Part shown: piece by piece, positions 12,404 to 24,148 of the stretch
How the letters are laid out: every line of letters starts with the position of its first letter
Position numbering within the stretch: the first letter of the stretch is position 1
The notes under the pieces: model-generated
The model's input: only the letters and a program-made list of their open reading frames with translations
Databases searched by the model: none
Told to the model about the DNA's origin: nothing
Origin: Wurfbainia villosa
Taxonomy: Eukaryota; Streptophyta; Magnoliopsida; Zingiberales; Zingiberaceae
Reading direction: 5' to 3'
NCBI GenBank assembly: GCA_025175895.1
Contig: CM045987.1
Location: forward strand, 33,630,113 to 33,694,112
Length of the DNA stretch: 64,000 nt
Made by a program: the position numbers and the translations under genes

Positions 12404-14387
12404 TGTTGGAATGTATACTGAAAGCCTAGCTCTTTTGTATGAACATTTTTATTTTGAAATAAGAATCACATGATCATTGTTTGCACTTTATATTTATTAT
12501 ATGTGTACATATTGTCTAATACTTTACATTGTAGATAACATGATGCTTAGTGTGGAACAGAAGATCATGTTATCAATCCCTTGTAGAATATAAGTAGAGG
12601 CTCACAACCAAGATGGTTTTGGACAAACCATTGGCATGGTTGTAGTGTAGCTTGGTATTGGTTTGTCTTGAACATAGAGTTACACTAGTACACTTAGGTG
12701 TATTGAGCAGGACCGACATAGAGGTGATTCAATTTATTGCTGACTACATAATTGAATCGGACCTTGAATATTATGTTGTACATGCTCTTAATCTCGATAT
12801 AATAATGGGCACATGTACTTAGTATTTATTTCTTTGATTTACCAAAGGGTGAGATTTAAATGGATTAAATCAATATGTCCGGTAAGTTAGGAAATGATAT
12901 TATTTACATGGTGTGTCGTTAATTATAGGAGGAAACCGTGTCCTATATATTAGGTTGATGATGTCCCCTTGAGGAGCTCATAAGGTTCATCATGTAAACC
13001 CTGCAGGTTGACTTAGTCAACATGATGATAAGGTTGAGTGGTACTACTCGAGGAGTTAGATGTTAATTGATTGATGGTAAGTAAATTAATTAATTGACGG
13101 ACATTCGATATCTTAAACACGGGGAGATGGATGTACAAATAATGTATGGATCCCATATTAATTTATGGGGGTTGGTGAGGTAATTCAATGATGATCCTCT
13201 AGTGGAATGGAACATCATTGATGGATCAAGTTTGTGTGGTTCCGATCCATCGGGTGGCCAAGATCCAACTCCTCCTCATGGTCCCTATTGTAGCCTATTA
13301 AAACCTCATGGAGCCTAGATCCAATGATGGAAAACAAAACTCTAGATCCGACGGTGGAGATTAAATCTCTAGATCCGATGGTTGAGATTAAATTTCTAGA
13401 TCCGACGGTTGAGATTAAATCCCTAGAACCAACGGTGGAGATTAAAACAAGGCTTAAGCCTAACTCTATAAAAGGGGGCTTAAGGTGGGCGTCAAGGGGG
13501 TTGGTTGTTTTTGGAGATTAGGGTTTTGCCTATCATTAGCTTGGGCGGCAAGAAATCCTAGGAAGGTTAGGGTTTGGTTGGGCGGCTAGGGTTTGGGAGG
13601 TGGAGTGGGCGGCAACAATAGGAGAGGTTCCCTTCTTCTTCTAAAGGGGTTGCCGGCACCTATCTCTCTTCCCTCTACCTTGGTCGGCGCTCAACCTATT
13701 CCTCCTCTCCTCTTCACTCCATCTAGGGCCGGTGGCACAAAGGGGTTGTAGGGTCTTCTATTGCTCCCCTTTGGCTGGTCTTTCTCTCATCCTTTTCCTC
13801 TTGTCCGGTGGCACTAGGAGCTAGGGATTGTTCCCTTGTTTGGTTCCTTGGTCGGCCATCTTGTTCTCTCTTTTCTTGGGGTCGGCGGCATCAAGCTTTT
13901 GTGGCTTGGTAGTTGGCTCAAGCAAGAAGGGAAGGAGAGTTCTTCTTTCTTTTGATTGAAGAAGATCTAGGAAGCTTCAACTTGTGGAGGATCTTCGCCC
14001 ACATGAAGTCTACAAGGAGGTTAGGACATACGATAGAAGATCGAGAGGTATAAAAGTTTTACAAGTTTTATTATTGATCTTTGCATGTTCTTATTAATAT
14101 GTTTGTATGTGTTGATTATACATGTCTACATCCATATGTATTTGTATAATCATGGACCCCGAAGATAAACACAAAAACCGGCGATCCGTCCGTCGTCTCT
14201 TCCGCGGCTAATCGACTAGAAGAGTTTTGTTGCTTGAACAACTAATTTGTTCAAGCGATCGCTCAAGTTGTTAGCACGACGACGAATTGGTTGAGCTTAG
14301 GAAACTCATCCCATCCGGATTAGTTTTCATTAGTGAAAATTTTAATCCGGGGACATGGGAGTTGATGTGCCTCCTAGCATGCCATCA
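12404..14387 (+). repeat. Element E 5' LTR
   Basis: It runs from TGTTGGAATG to GCCATCA. It contains a tandem repeat of about 27 bases near 13337-13445, pyrimidine-rich text at 13620-13900, and near the end a run of CGATC-type text (14170-14260). Its partner at 18875-20857 is nearly the same length. Confidence 0.94.
13337..13445 (+). repeat. 27-bp tandem repeat in element E LTR
   Basis: About four copies of a unit like CTAGATCCGACGGTTGAGAT (20 of 27 bases) stand head to tail. A chance reading frame translates them as a nine-residue repeat. The same array is in the other LTR near 19809-19916, with point differences, so it predates this insertion. Confidence 0.8.
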
Positions 14388-15537
14388 TTTTGGTATCAGA
14401 GCCACGGTTTCCGGTTTTGTGTGTTTTGGATTCGGTTACTTTCATGCACTTATCATATATTGTGTATGTCGGATGATAGTAGGATGTGCGTAGGATAACT
14501 TTTTGGTTGCAGGCATAAGTTCCAACTATTATGGCTATATATGTGTGTATGTGATTGCATGTGTGTGTGATTGTATATTATTTGAATCCTCGGGGTTGAC
14601 GAGGCTAAATTAGTATTTAATTTTTGTAATTAAATACGGCATTGTTTAGCCACTCATTTTAGTTTACTTTCGATCTAGATTATTTGTACACTCCTTCGTG
14701 GAGTATAGGATCGATGGATGTAAATTAAAATAGTTTATCTTGGCTCGGATCTCTTTGGTGACTTGCGCACGGGAAAAGGTGGAGTGGACGAGGTGGCGAC
14801 ACGATGGGATGCATATTGGAGAACAATGCCATAATAGTTAGGAAAATTCTGATTTTTTTCATATTTATTGCTGATTTGTTTATATGTATGTTATGTGTGC
14901 TTGAAAATTCTTCACTGTCAATTTACTAAGTGGGAGAGGGACATTTTAATTAATTCCCGCGGCCTCCATTACAATTTGACGTGTGATGCAACAAACTTGT
15001 GCGTCGGCTCTGAGTGCCTTCCTCCCCATCGGATGAGTTTGTTTGCGGATCACTAGGTCAAATAATGGTTATAGGAAATTATTTAGGAGCGTGTGTACTT
15101 CCCCATCGGTAAGGCACATAATCCGAGATAATTCCCTTAGTATCGTGTAATGGTGCACACTTAGATGCAAATAAAAAGTATCCTCCCCATCGGAGTCACT
15201 GTTTTTATTTGTAGGGCCAAAGAGGAACCAACTATTAATTTTATTTGTCAAAAAGTAAGGTTGACAAGATAATAAAATTAAAGGGTTAAACCTCCTCTTA
15301 CAAATGTAGAATTCGTATACATCCACACTATCGTGGCATGCGATATTCTCGGTGTTTTGAGGTGTTGGTTGATTTCGAAATTTTATTGTTTGAGGAATCA
15401 ATAATTTTTTGAAATCTAAAGTAATGATCTATGTGATTCTTAGGATTGTCAAAATGACTTTCAGTCCACTTACTATGATACTAAAGTAAATAAACTTACT
15501 GTACCCAAATAATGTTGATTGAAAAAGAATCTAGATA
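14388..15537 (+). other. Element E leader and gag-deleted region
   Basis: The primer site is at 14391-14402. The following 1.1 kb holds no gag reading frame although Gag's N-terminal domain should be here. Repeated 'cctccccatcgg' motifs occur at about 15020, 15100 and 15182. It is probably non-coding replacement or decayed sequence. Confidence 0.6.
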
Positions 15538-18500
15538 TTGTCTTATCTGCTAAGGAGTACAAGTATGCACTCTTCGAAGAATGTCCTCAAGCCATGGTTG
15601 CTCAAAAAGGTTTCTACTTCTAAGCCAAAAGGCAAGAAGAAGGAGAAACAAGGTGGAGCAAAGGTGGTGGGAGGATCTCAGGGAGGAGTGAAGAAGCCGA
15701 AAGGCAAGTACTTCACTTACAAGCAGGATGGACATTGGAAGAAGGACTGTCCCAATCCGAAACAGAACAAAGGTATATCCTTTGGTCTTGTCGTTAAAAC
15801 ATGGCTAGCGGTGTTATCTACCGACACCTGGTGTGTAGATACAGAAGCCATTGATCATGTCTGCAATACTTTGCAGGGGTTCCAGGAAACCCGACGACTA
15901 GCTGAGGGAGAGATTACCGTCTTCATAGGCAATGCTTCAAAGGTGACGTCTATTGCAGTGGGAGACGTTTATTTATCTTTTGATAGGAATAAAGTTTTGG
16001 TTTTGAGAAGTTGTCTTTATGTACCTACTTTTAGAAAGAATCTAATTTCAGTTTCTAAATTGTTTCTGGATGAATATTATGTTTCTTTTAATGACAAAGT
16101 TGTTATAAAAAGGAATAGGGAGATTATCTGTTCTGGTACATTGGTTGGAAATTTGTACACTCTTGAACCGAAAACTCCCACGATGCATATAGAAGTGAAT
16201 AACTCATCTTCTAAGTCTAATAAGAGAAAAGAACCTTCGAAAATGAACCAAACATATCTTTGGCACCTAAGACTTGGTCATATTAACCTGAGTAGAATTC
16301 AAAGGTTGATAGCTGATGGACCCTTGGGTTTATTAGTGGTGGAAGATCTCCCAACCTGCGAGTCTTGCTTGGAAGGTAAGATGACCAAGAGGCCTTTTAA
16401 GGCTAAGGGGTATAGAGCCAAAGATGTATTGGAATTGGTTCATTCTGATTTGTGCGGTCCTATGTCTATCCAGGCTAGAGGTGGCTTTGAATACTTTGTC
16501 TCTTTTATAGAAGATTATTCAAGGTATGGATACATTTACTTGATGTGCCGCAAGTCTGAATGCTTTGACAGGTTCAAAGAATTCAAGGCTGATGTGGAGA
16601 ACCGTCAAGGTAAAAGTATCAAGACACTACGATCTGATCATGGTGGCGAGTACCTCTGGGAGAGTTTAGGAGTTACTTATCAGAGGATGGGATTCAATCC
16701 CAATTGTCCGCACCTGGCACACCCTAGCAGAATGGTGTGGCGGAGCGAAGGAATAGGACTCTTATGGAGATGGTCAGATCGATGATGAGTTATTCTGAGT
16801 TACCTGATTCGTTTTGGGGGTATGCTCTGGAAACGGCAGCACACATTCTGAACTTGGTTCCATCTAAGTCAGTACCCTCTACTCCAGGTGTAGCCTAGTC
16901 TAAGACATATTTGGATTTGGGGTAGTCCAACACATGTGCTGAAGGGAGATGCTAGTAAGTTAGAATCTCGTACAGAAGTATGCTTGTTTGTTGGCTACCC
17001 TAAGGGAACGAAGTGTGGTTTGTTCTATAGTCCTAGAGATCAGAAGGTGATCGTGAGTACGAATGTCAGATTTCTAGAGGAGGACTATGTGATGAACCAT
17101 AAGCCCACGAGTAGGATTGTTCTTGAGGAGTTGACAGGGGAAGTCCCGACTTCAGTACCACTGGTACAAGAGGAAATATCATAAGTCACTGCACCGCGTG
17201 TCACAGAGCATACACAGGAGGCACCTTGTCATAGTGGGAGGGTTGTTAGACAACCCGTGAGATTCATGTTCTTGGGAGAGTCTTCGGACTTAGTCCCTAG
17301 TAAACATGAACCTGATCCCTGGACATATGACGAGGCACTCCAAGATAGAGATGCGGTATCTTGGCAAAGAGCGATGAATTCAGAGATAGAATCTATGGAT
17401 TCTAATCATGTATGGGAGCTAGTAGAACCACCCAATGGTGTGAAAGCCATTGGATGCAAGTGGATCTACAAGAGAAAGAGAGGAGTAGACGGGAAGGTTG
17501 AGACCTTCAAAGCTAGGCTTGTTGCGAAAGGGTATACTCAGAAAGAGGGTATCGATTATGAGGAGACCTTTTCATCGGTAGCTATGCTCAAGTCTATCCG
17601 GATTCTCTTATCTATTACTGCTCATGAGGATTATGAGATTTGGCAGATGGATGTCAAGACAGCTTTCCTTAACGGAAGTCTTGAGGAAAACATCTATATG
17701 AAGCAACCAGAGGGATTCATTGCAAAGGGCAAAGAGCATCTTGTGTGTAAGCTTAATCGGTCCATTTATGGATTGAAGCAAGCTTCTAAATCTTGGAACA
17801 TCCGCTTTGATGAGGTAATCCAGTCATATGGATTTATTCAAAGTCCGGATGAGCCTTGTGTATACAAGAGATGTGATAGAAACATAGTGGTATTTCTTGT
17901 ACTATACGTAGATGACATTTTGTTAGTTGGCAACAATATCAGAGTGTTATCAGATGTAAGGGTATGGTTGTCCAAACAGTTTGATATGAAGGACTTGGGA
18001 GAAGTGGGACACATCCTTGGGATCAAGGTGATAAGGGATCGCAAGAAAGGGATGTTGTGCTTATCTCAAGCTTCATACATTGACACTATCCTTGCTCGTT
18101 TTAGCATGCAGAACTCCAAGAAAGGTTTTCTACCTTTTAGACATGGAGTACCTTTATCTAAAGAGATGTGTCCCAAAACATCAAAGGAGATAGAGGAGAT
18201 GAAGGCGGTTCCTTATGCTTCGGCAGTAGAAAGCCTCATGTATGTTATGCTATGTACGAGACCAGATATATCCGCTTTAGCCTAGGCATAGTTAGCATAT
18301 ATTGAAGTACCTAAGAAGGGCTAGGGATTATATGTTGGTTTACCGGGCAGATCAATTAGTCCCTGTGGGTTACACGAATTTTGATTTCCAATCAGATAGG
18401 GACAACAGTAAGTCTACCTCGGGGTTTGTGTTTACTTTTGGAGGTGGAGCCATAGTATGGAAGAGTGTCAAGATGAAATGCATGGCAGACTCTACCATGG

Positions 18501-18841
18501 AAGCTGAGTATGTGGTAGCCTCTCAGGCAGCCAAGGAAGTTGTATAGCTCAAAAACTTCTTGATGGACTTGGATGTGATTCCTGGTTTGCCCAGAACTAT
18601 CACAATTTATTGTGATAACAATGGTGCAGTTGCAAACTCGAAGGAACCACGAGCCCATAAGGCGAGTAAACACATAGAGCGCAAGTACCACCTGATACGA
18701 GAGATCGTAAAGCGAGGAGAAGTAGCTATTGCCAAGATTGCATCAGAGGATAACCTGGCGGATCCATTCACTAAGGCCCTTCCAGCGAAAGCGTTTTATA
18801 GGCATGTGGAGGACATGGGGATCAGATGCATGGCAGTGTGA
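15538..18841 (+). pseudogene. gag end and pol of element E
   Basis: In order: a Lys-rich end of Gag with a broken zinc knuckle near 15705-15750, where both leading cysteines read as tyrosine (YFTYKQDGHWKKDC); a protease with the active-site triplet changed from DTG to DTE (CVDTEAIDHVC, about 15830); an integrase with WHLRLGH and CESCLEGK, Asp residues in VHSDLCG and RSDHGGEY, and a frameshift near 16690; RT at 17257-18285 with MDVKTAFLNGS and YVDDILL; and RNase H from about 18302 in another frame with STMEAEY, KHIERKYH and ADPFTK. The order is that of Copia. The Cys-to-Tyr and Gly-to-Glu changes are G-to-A transitions. It cannot make a working polyprotein. Confidence 0.9.
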
Positions 18842-18874
18842 TGACAGCATAGTCTTTTAGTATAAGTAGGAGAT

Positions 18875-20857
18875 TGTTGGAATGTATACTGAAAGCCTAG
18901 CTCTTTTGTATGAACATTTTTATTTTGAAATAAGAATCACATGATCATTGTTTGCACTTTATATTTATTATATGTGTGCATATTGTCTAATACTTTACAT
19001 TGTAGATAACATGGTGCTTGGTGTGACACAAAAGATCATGTTATCAGTCCCTTGTAGAATATAAGTAGAGGCTCACAACTAAGATGGTTTTGGACAAACC
19101 ATTGACATGGTTGTAGTGTAACTTGGTATTGGTTTGTCTTGAACATAGAGTTACACTAGTACACTTAGGTGTATTGAGCAGGACCGACATAGAGGTGATT
19201 CAATTTATTGCTGACTACATAATTGAATCAGACCTCGGATATTATGTTGTACATGCTCTTAATCCCGATATAATAACGGGCACATGCACTTAGTATTTAT
19301 TTCTTTGATTTACCAAAGGGTGAGATTTAAATGGATTAAATCAATATGCCCGGTAAGTTGGGAAATGATATTATTTACATGGTGTGCCGTTAATTATAGG
19401 AGGAAACTATGTCCTATATATTAGGTTGATGATGTCCCCTTGAGGAGCTCATAAGGTTCATCATGTAAACCCTGCAGGTTGACTTAGTCAACATGATGAT
19501 AAGGTTGAGTGGTACTACTCGAGGAGTTAGATGTTAATTGATTGATGGTCAGTAAATCAATTAATTGACGGACATTCGATATCTTAAACACGGGAAGATG
19601 GATGTACAAATAATGTATGGAGCCCATATTAATTTATGGGGGTTGGTGAGGTAATTCAATGATGATCCTCTAGTGGAATGAAACATCATTGATGGATCAA
19701 GTTTGTGTGGTTCCGATCCATCGGGTGGCCAAGATCCAACTCCTCCTCATGGTCCCTATTATAGCCTATTAAAACCTCATGGAGCCTAGATCCAATGATG
19801 GAAAACAAAACTCTAGATCCGACGGTGGAGCTTAAATCTCTAGATCTGACGGTTGAGATTGAATCTCTAGATCCGACGGATGAGATTAAATCCCTAGAAC
19901 CAATGGTGGAGATTAAAACAAGGCTTAAGCCTAACTCTATAAAAGGGGGCTTAAGGTGGGCGGCAAGGGGATTGGTTGTTTTTGGAGATTAGGGTTTTGC
20001 CTATCATTAGCTTGGGCGGCAAGAAATCCTAGGAAGGTTAGGGTTTGGTTGGGCGGCTAGGGTTTGGGAGGTGGAGTGGGCGGCAACAATAGGAGAGGTT
20101 CCCTTCTTCTTCCAAAGGGGTTGCCGACACCTATCTCTCTTCCCTCTACCTTGGTCGGCGCTCAACCTATTCCTCCTCTCCTCTTCACTCCATCTAGGGC
20201 CAGCAGCACAAAGGGGTTGTAGGGTCTTCTATTGCTCCCCTTTGGCCGGTCTTTTTCTCATCCTTTTCCTCTTGGCCGGCGGCACTAGGAGCTAGGGATT
20301 GTTTCCTTGTTTGGTTCCTTGGTTGGCCATCTTGTTCTCTGTTTTCTTGGGGCCGGCGGCATCAAGCTTTTGTGGCTTTGTGGTTGGCTCAAGCAAGAAG
20401 GGAAGGAGAGTTCTTCTTTCTTTTGATTGAAGAAGATCTAGGAAGCTTCAACTTGTGGAGGATCTTCGCCCACACGAAGTCTACAAGGAGGTTAGGACAT
20501 ACGATAGAAGATCGAGAGGTATAAAAGTTTTACAAGTTTTATTATCGATCTTTGCATGTTCTTATTAATATGTTTGTATGTGTTGATTATACATGTCTAC
20601 ATCCATATGTATTTGTATAATCATGGACCCCGAAGATAAACACAAAAACCGGCGATCCGTCCATCATCTCTTCCGCGGCTAACCGACTAGAAGAGTTTTG
20701 TTGCTTGAACAACTAGTTTGTTCAAGCGATCGCTCAAGTCGTTAGCACGACGACGAATTGGTTGAGCTTAGGAAACTCATCTCATCCGGATTAGTTTTAT
20801 TAGTGAAAATTTTAATCCGGGGACATGGGAGCGGACGAGCCTCCTAGCATGCCATCA
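18875..20857 (+). repeat. Element E 3' LTR
   Basis: It begins TGTTGGAATG and ends GCCATCA, one base shorter than the 5' copy. A purine-rich stretch (AAGTAGGAGAT, 18864-18874) in front is the polypurine tract. The 27-bp repeat array recurs near 19809-19916. Confidence 0.94.
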
Positions 20858-20862
20858 CTTAA

Positions 20863-20986
20863 GGAGATCATCATTGATGGCATGTGTGCATAATACAATT
20901 TTCATAAGATGATAATATGTAAATATGTCTATGACGTCACTACAGTAACGTGTAAAGAAGTCCCTATCGATGTACCTAACCAACAT
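20863..20986 (-). CDS. Extra ORF of element D, 5' part
   Basis: These are the first 41 codons of the ORF that continues at 12403-11406. The first in-frame ATG is at 20986-20984; the frame is open a little further up, to a TAA near 21082, without another ATG. Residues such as RYIDRDFFTRY and HAINDDLLKEF fit the start of the plant transposon-protein-like domain. The separation is due only to element E, whose TSD sits in the Leu-Lys codons before Glu-Phe-Tyr. No splice signals or promoter are evident; expression would depend on D's LTR or an internal start. Confidence 0.65.
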
Positions 20987-22416
20987 GGTTTGGTACAATC
21001 GTGATTCACCCTCGGGTGGGTCATTTCTACGGGATCTCCTATATGAATGTAATGCAACGACATGAAATGCAAGGGCACCAATACATGATTAGATTATAAT
21101 AGATTTTAATGGAAAGGAAAAATTAAGGTTTTTTTATTTTTGAGTAAGAAAATTTTACTTTGGCGCTATTTGGAGGGATGATGAGAGAATACTCGGATAT
21201 CGCTGAAAAGGCCGCCGGAAAGTTCACCGGAGGACTGGACGCCGAAGGACTGGACGCCGGAACCCTAATCGAAAAAGAGGAAACAACCGCTAGAAATGAG
21301 TGGATTAGGGTTGTGAGATGAGTGAAAACATGAGTGGAAGAGAGTGGCTATCAAACCTAGGACTTTGGTGGCCGGCACTGTCAGAAAAACTCGTCGGAGA
21401 AAGAAGTGACGACCGGAGAGAAGAGATAAATGAGAGGTAGACGCGTGAAGAAATCGAACCCTAGTGGTTCGGCGTTATAAAATCGCGACGCCAATGATCG
21501 ATGTGCAACATCACGATCGATTGCGCTTATCGGGCCGTTTATCAACCGGCAATGATCACTTGGGCTCAACACTCATCACAACCTTCAGACGAGCCACACG
21601 GTGACATCACGACTAATGTGGTCACCACTGATCGTTCAATGAGCACTCAACCGATGATCCTCTTCCTCGATGAATGCACCATCACGATCGATGTATCCTA
21701 TCACGATCGATATGCAAACAATGAGTCTCGAGCGGACTCATCGCTTTACTCACCAGATCGCGTGCTACAGTGTTATCAGTCGACTGATATCTGATTTCCA
21801 GTTCTGAAATTCAGAAAATCTTGATTTCTTTATCTAACTTATTCCATTTTCTCATGTTTAATCTTGTATATCGAACATATTGATGTTATGCTTATATTCA
21901 TGTATTCATTAATGTATTTTGATATTTTATTTCATTTTAGCAAACATTAACATCCAATGGTTTCAAAATCCTAACATCTCACTCTTTCTAAGTGTTGAAA
22001 TACACAATCAAGGTAAAAGACTTGTTTTGTGAGATGCAATCCACCCTAGACATTCCTTCCATGCAAACACATGGTGAAACACATGAAACATGGTAAGTGC
22101 AAGACATCAAGGTGTGTGACACTTGAGTATCACTCTTGATGTTACTTCTACATCTTAAACACACTTCTCTTGATACATTGATTCCTAAAGTGTGCCAAAG
22201 ATCAAGGTTACACACTATGACCTCTAAATCTAGATTGTGCCAATTTTATTGATTTTCATGATTTCAAAAATACATTGGCACGTCCTAAAATCTTTTAGGA
22301 TTAAAGCTCAAATGTATTTCCAAGGTAACCATAACCTTGAAAATAACCTAAAGTGCCACCTTTACCATGGTTGAGTTAACTACCCATCCAATCATGGTTG
22401 GCACATTCTAATCCAT
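20987..22416 (-). other. Element D non-coding region between gag and the extra ORF
   Basis: No ORF is supported. In a pol-bearing relative most of pol would lie here. CATCTCAC (21975-21982) and GTGAGATG (22029-22036) form a stem, about 380 bases beyond the gag stop. A lone CAGTCGACTG palindrome lies near 21778. Bases 22185-22416 match element A 300-549. Confidence 0.65.
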
Positions 22417-24083
22417 TTAATGTGAATCAATCACGCTCTTTGGAACCCAAAATCTATTTGAGCTCATTGAATTAATTAGGTATTCCTTAGGGATAACCTC
22501 CCTAGATACCTTTCTAATGACCCTCCTAGGCTTGTTAGCCTTGGTCATTGTGGTCTTACCTAGGTTGACTCTAGAGGTAACTCCCCTTGCAACCTTCTTA
22601 ATGGTCATCCTAGGTTTCCTAGAAACCCTAGCCACTAGGTACAAACCTTGGTCAACTCTAGGGATGACTTCCCTATTGACCTTGGTCTTCCTAGACCTAA
22701 CTTGTGTTCCATAATCAAATGGAACACTATGGTAAGCCACCTTAGGCTTAGGTTTGTGACCCAAACCTTGATTGCCCTTGGTTGACTTTTGTCTTTTGGG
22801 TCCTAGATGTTGACTTTGAGATCTTGACCCTTGACTTTGACCATTAGACCCTTGAAATTGATTTTGTATCTTATTTAGGGTATTTTCTAGTTTTTCAAGC
22901 CTTGACCTTAAGGCTTGGTTCTCTAATTCTAATTGCCCAAATGATTTTTGATTAGGTTTTTGGGCATTACCATTCACCTTAGACATATGTCTACCCTTAT
23001 TGGGATTGATACCTAAATGGTTTCGATTTTCTTAATTGCTTTCTTAGGAATGACATTTCTAGGGACATTAGTCCCAAATTTCTCCTTCTTTGAAATAGAT
23101 CTAGAGTTATCATTCTTAGCATGCTTTGATTCATGAGTAATAGCAAAGTTATTTGAATTAATTCTAGCATGCTTTTGCTTAGAAATTAAAGAATGAGCAT
23201 TATGAAAATATACCTTAGGGTTTGCCTTAGTAGCTCCCCCTACTTGTGATGTTCCTTCTTGGATCTTTTTGCTCCCCCTAGGACATTGATTTCGGTAATG
23301 CCCCGGTTGTCGACATCTGAAGCAAATGATGTGCTCCTTGTCTTTAGGTGATGGGGAACCGACATCCTTTGACTTTTGTTGACTTTTAGGCGTCGGAGGA
23401 GTCTTCTTAACCTTCATTGGGCACTTGCTCTTGTAGTGCCCATACTCCCTACACTCAAAACACAATATATGGATTTTATTTGAAATTAGAGTGTTTGAGT
23501 TACCTAGGTTAATTGAGACCGGAATTGGAGCTTCTTCATCTTGACTAGATGTCGAAGCTTTCTCTTGTTGCTCCGGAGTGGAAATTCTTTCTTCCCCCTC
23601 AATCCTAGAGGTGGAGGTGTCTTCTACTTCTTCTTCCACCGATCCGGAAGTTGACTCCTCTTCAACTTCCGATTCCTCACTTGCTCGTGAGGAAGATGAA
23701 CTCTCTTCATCCTCTTCCTTATCTTCTTCTACTTGTGCCAAGTGGGGCTTCTCATTGAACTTGGCTAATTTGTCCCATAGCTCCTTGGCATCAAGATATT
23801 CACCTAACCTAGACAAAACATCATTAGGTATCAAATCTTCTAAAAGTTTTGTTACCTTGGCTTCGGTTTTGAATTTTTGCCATTGCTCTTGGGTCCATTT
23901 CTTCAACTTGAGGACTTGTCCCTTCCTATCCCGAGGAGGTTCAAAACCTTCTACGAGGATGAACCAATCCTCTATATCCATCATAAAGAATGTCTCCATT
24001 CTTGTTCTCCACGCCGAAAAGTCTTCTTGATCATATGGCGGTGGAGTGTTGATGTCTCATCCAAGCTTGTTTTGAAATTCCAT
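22417..24083 (-). pseudogene. gag of element D
   Basis: Capsid-type Copia Gag. The natural ATG is at 24083-24081; codon 9 is a TGA (24059-24057), where element A has a sense codon. Reading then stays open from before 23999 to 23013. It shows the N-terminal Gag pattern (Trp-rich, 'DIEDWFILVEG', then KELWDKL), a long Glu/Ser-rich acidic linker, and two CCHC knuckles (CFECREYGHYKSKC and CFRCRQPGHYRNQC). A frameshift near 23000 separates the last part (22986-22417), which has the coiled-coil segment (LELENQALRSRLEKLENTL), an Arg/Lys-rich tail, a WVPKSVIDS motif and a stop. No protease follows. Only two lesions in 1.67 kb suggest recent function. Gag would form the particle, probably packaging this RNA with enzymes from another element. 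Confidence 0.85.
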
Positions 24084-24135
24084 CTTCCCTCTAGCCTTTT
24101 ATCTCCCGGCGGTTAATCCGTAGAAGAGTCTCGGA

Positions 24136-24146
24136 CTCTGATACCA
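24136..24146 (-). other. Primer binding site of element D
   Basis: CTCTGATACCA on the plus strand, TGGTATCAGAG in the sense of the element, two bases inside the 5' LTR. This matches the 3' end of plant initiator methionine tRNA, the usual primer for Copia elements. Confidence 0.85.
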
Positions 24147-24148
24147 AA

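Larger units (their letters stand above)
12404..20857 (+). mobile_element. Copia element E with two long LTRs (innermost layer)
   Basis: The TSD CTTAA lies at 12399-12403 and 20858-20862. The LTRs are 12404-14387 (1,984 bp) and 18875-20857 (1,983 bp), starting TGTTGG and ending CCATCA. They differ by about 3% where compared, the lowest value in the nest, as expected for the youngest layer. Primer site TGGTATCAGAGC is at 14391-14402. Pol (15538-18841) has frameshifts and stops, and the N-terminal part of Gag is missing. E interrupts D's extra ORF. Confidence 0.94.

Noticed and set aside
13324..13521. 65-residue frame with a nine-residue repeat (also at 19795-19992)
   Set aside because: It is the translation of the 27-bp tandem repeat in E's LTRs, and the two LTR copies differ at many residues as expected for non-coding DNA.
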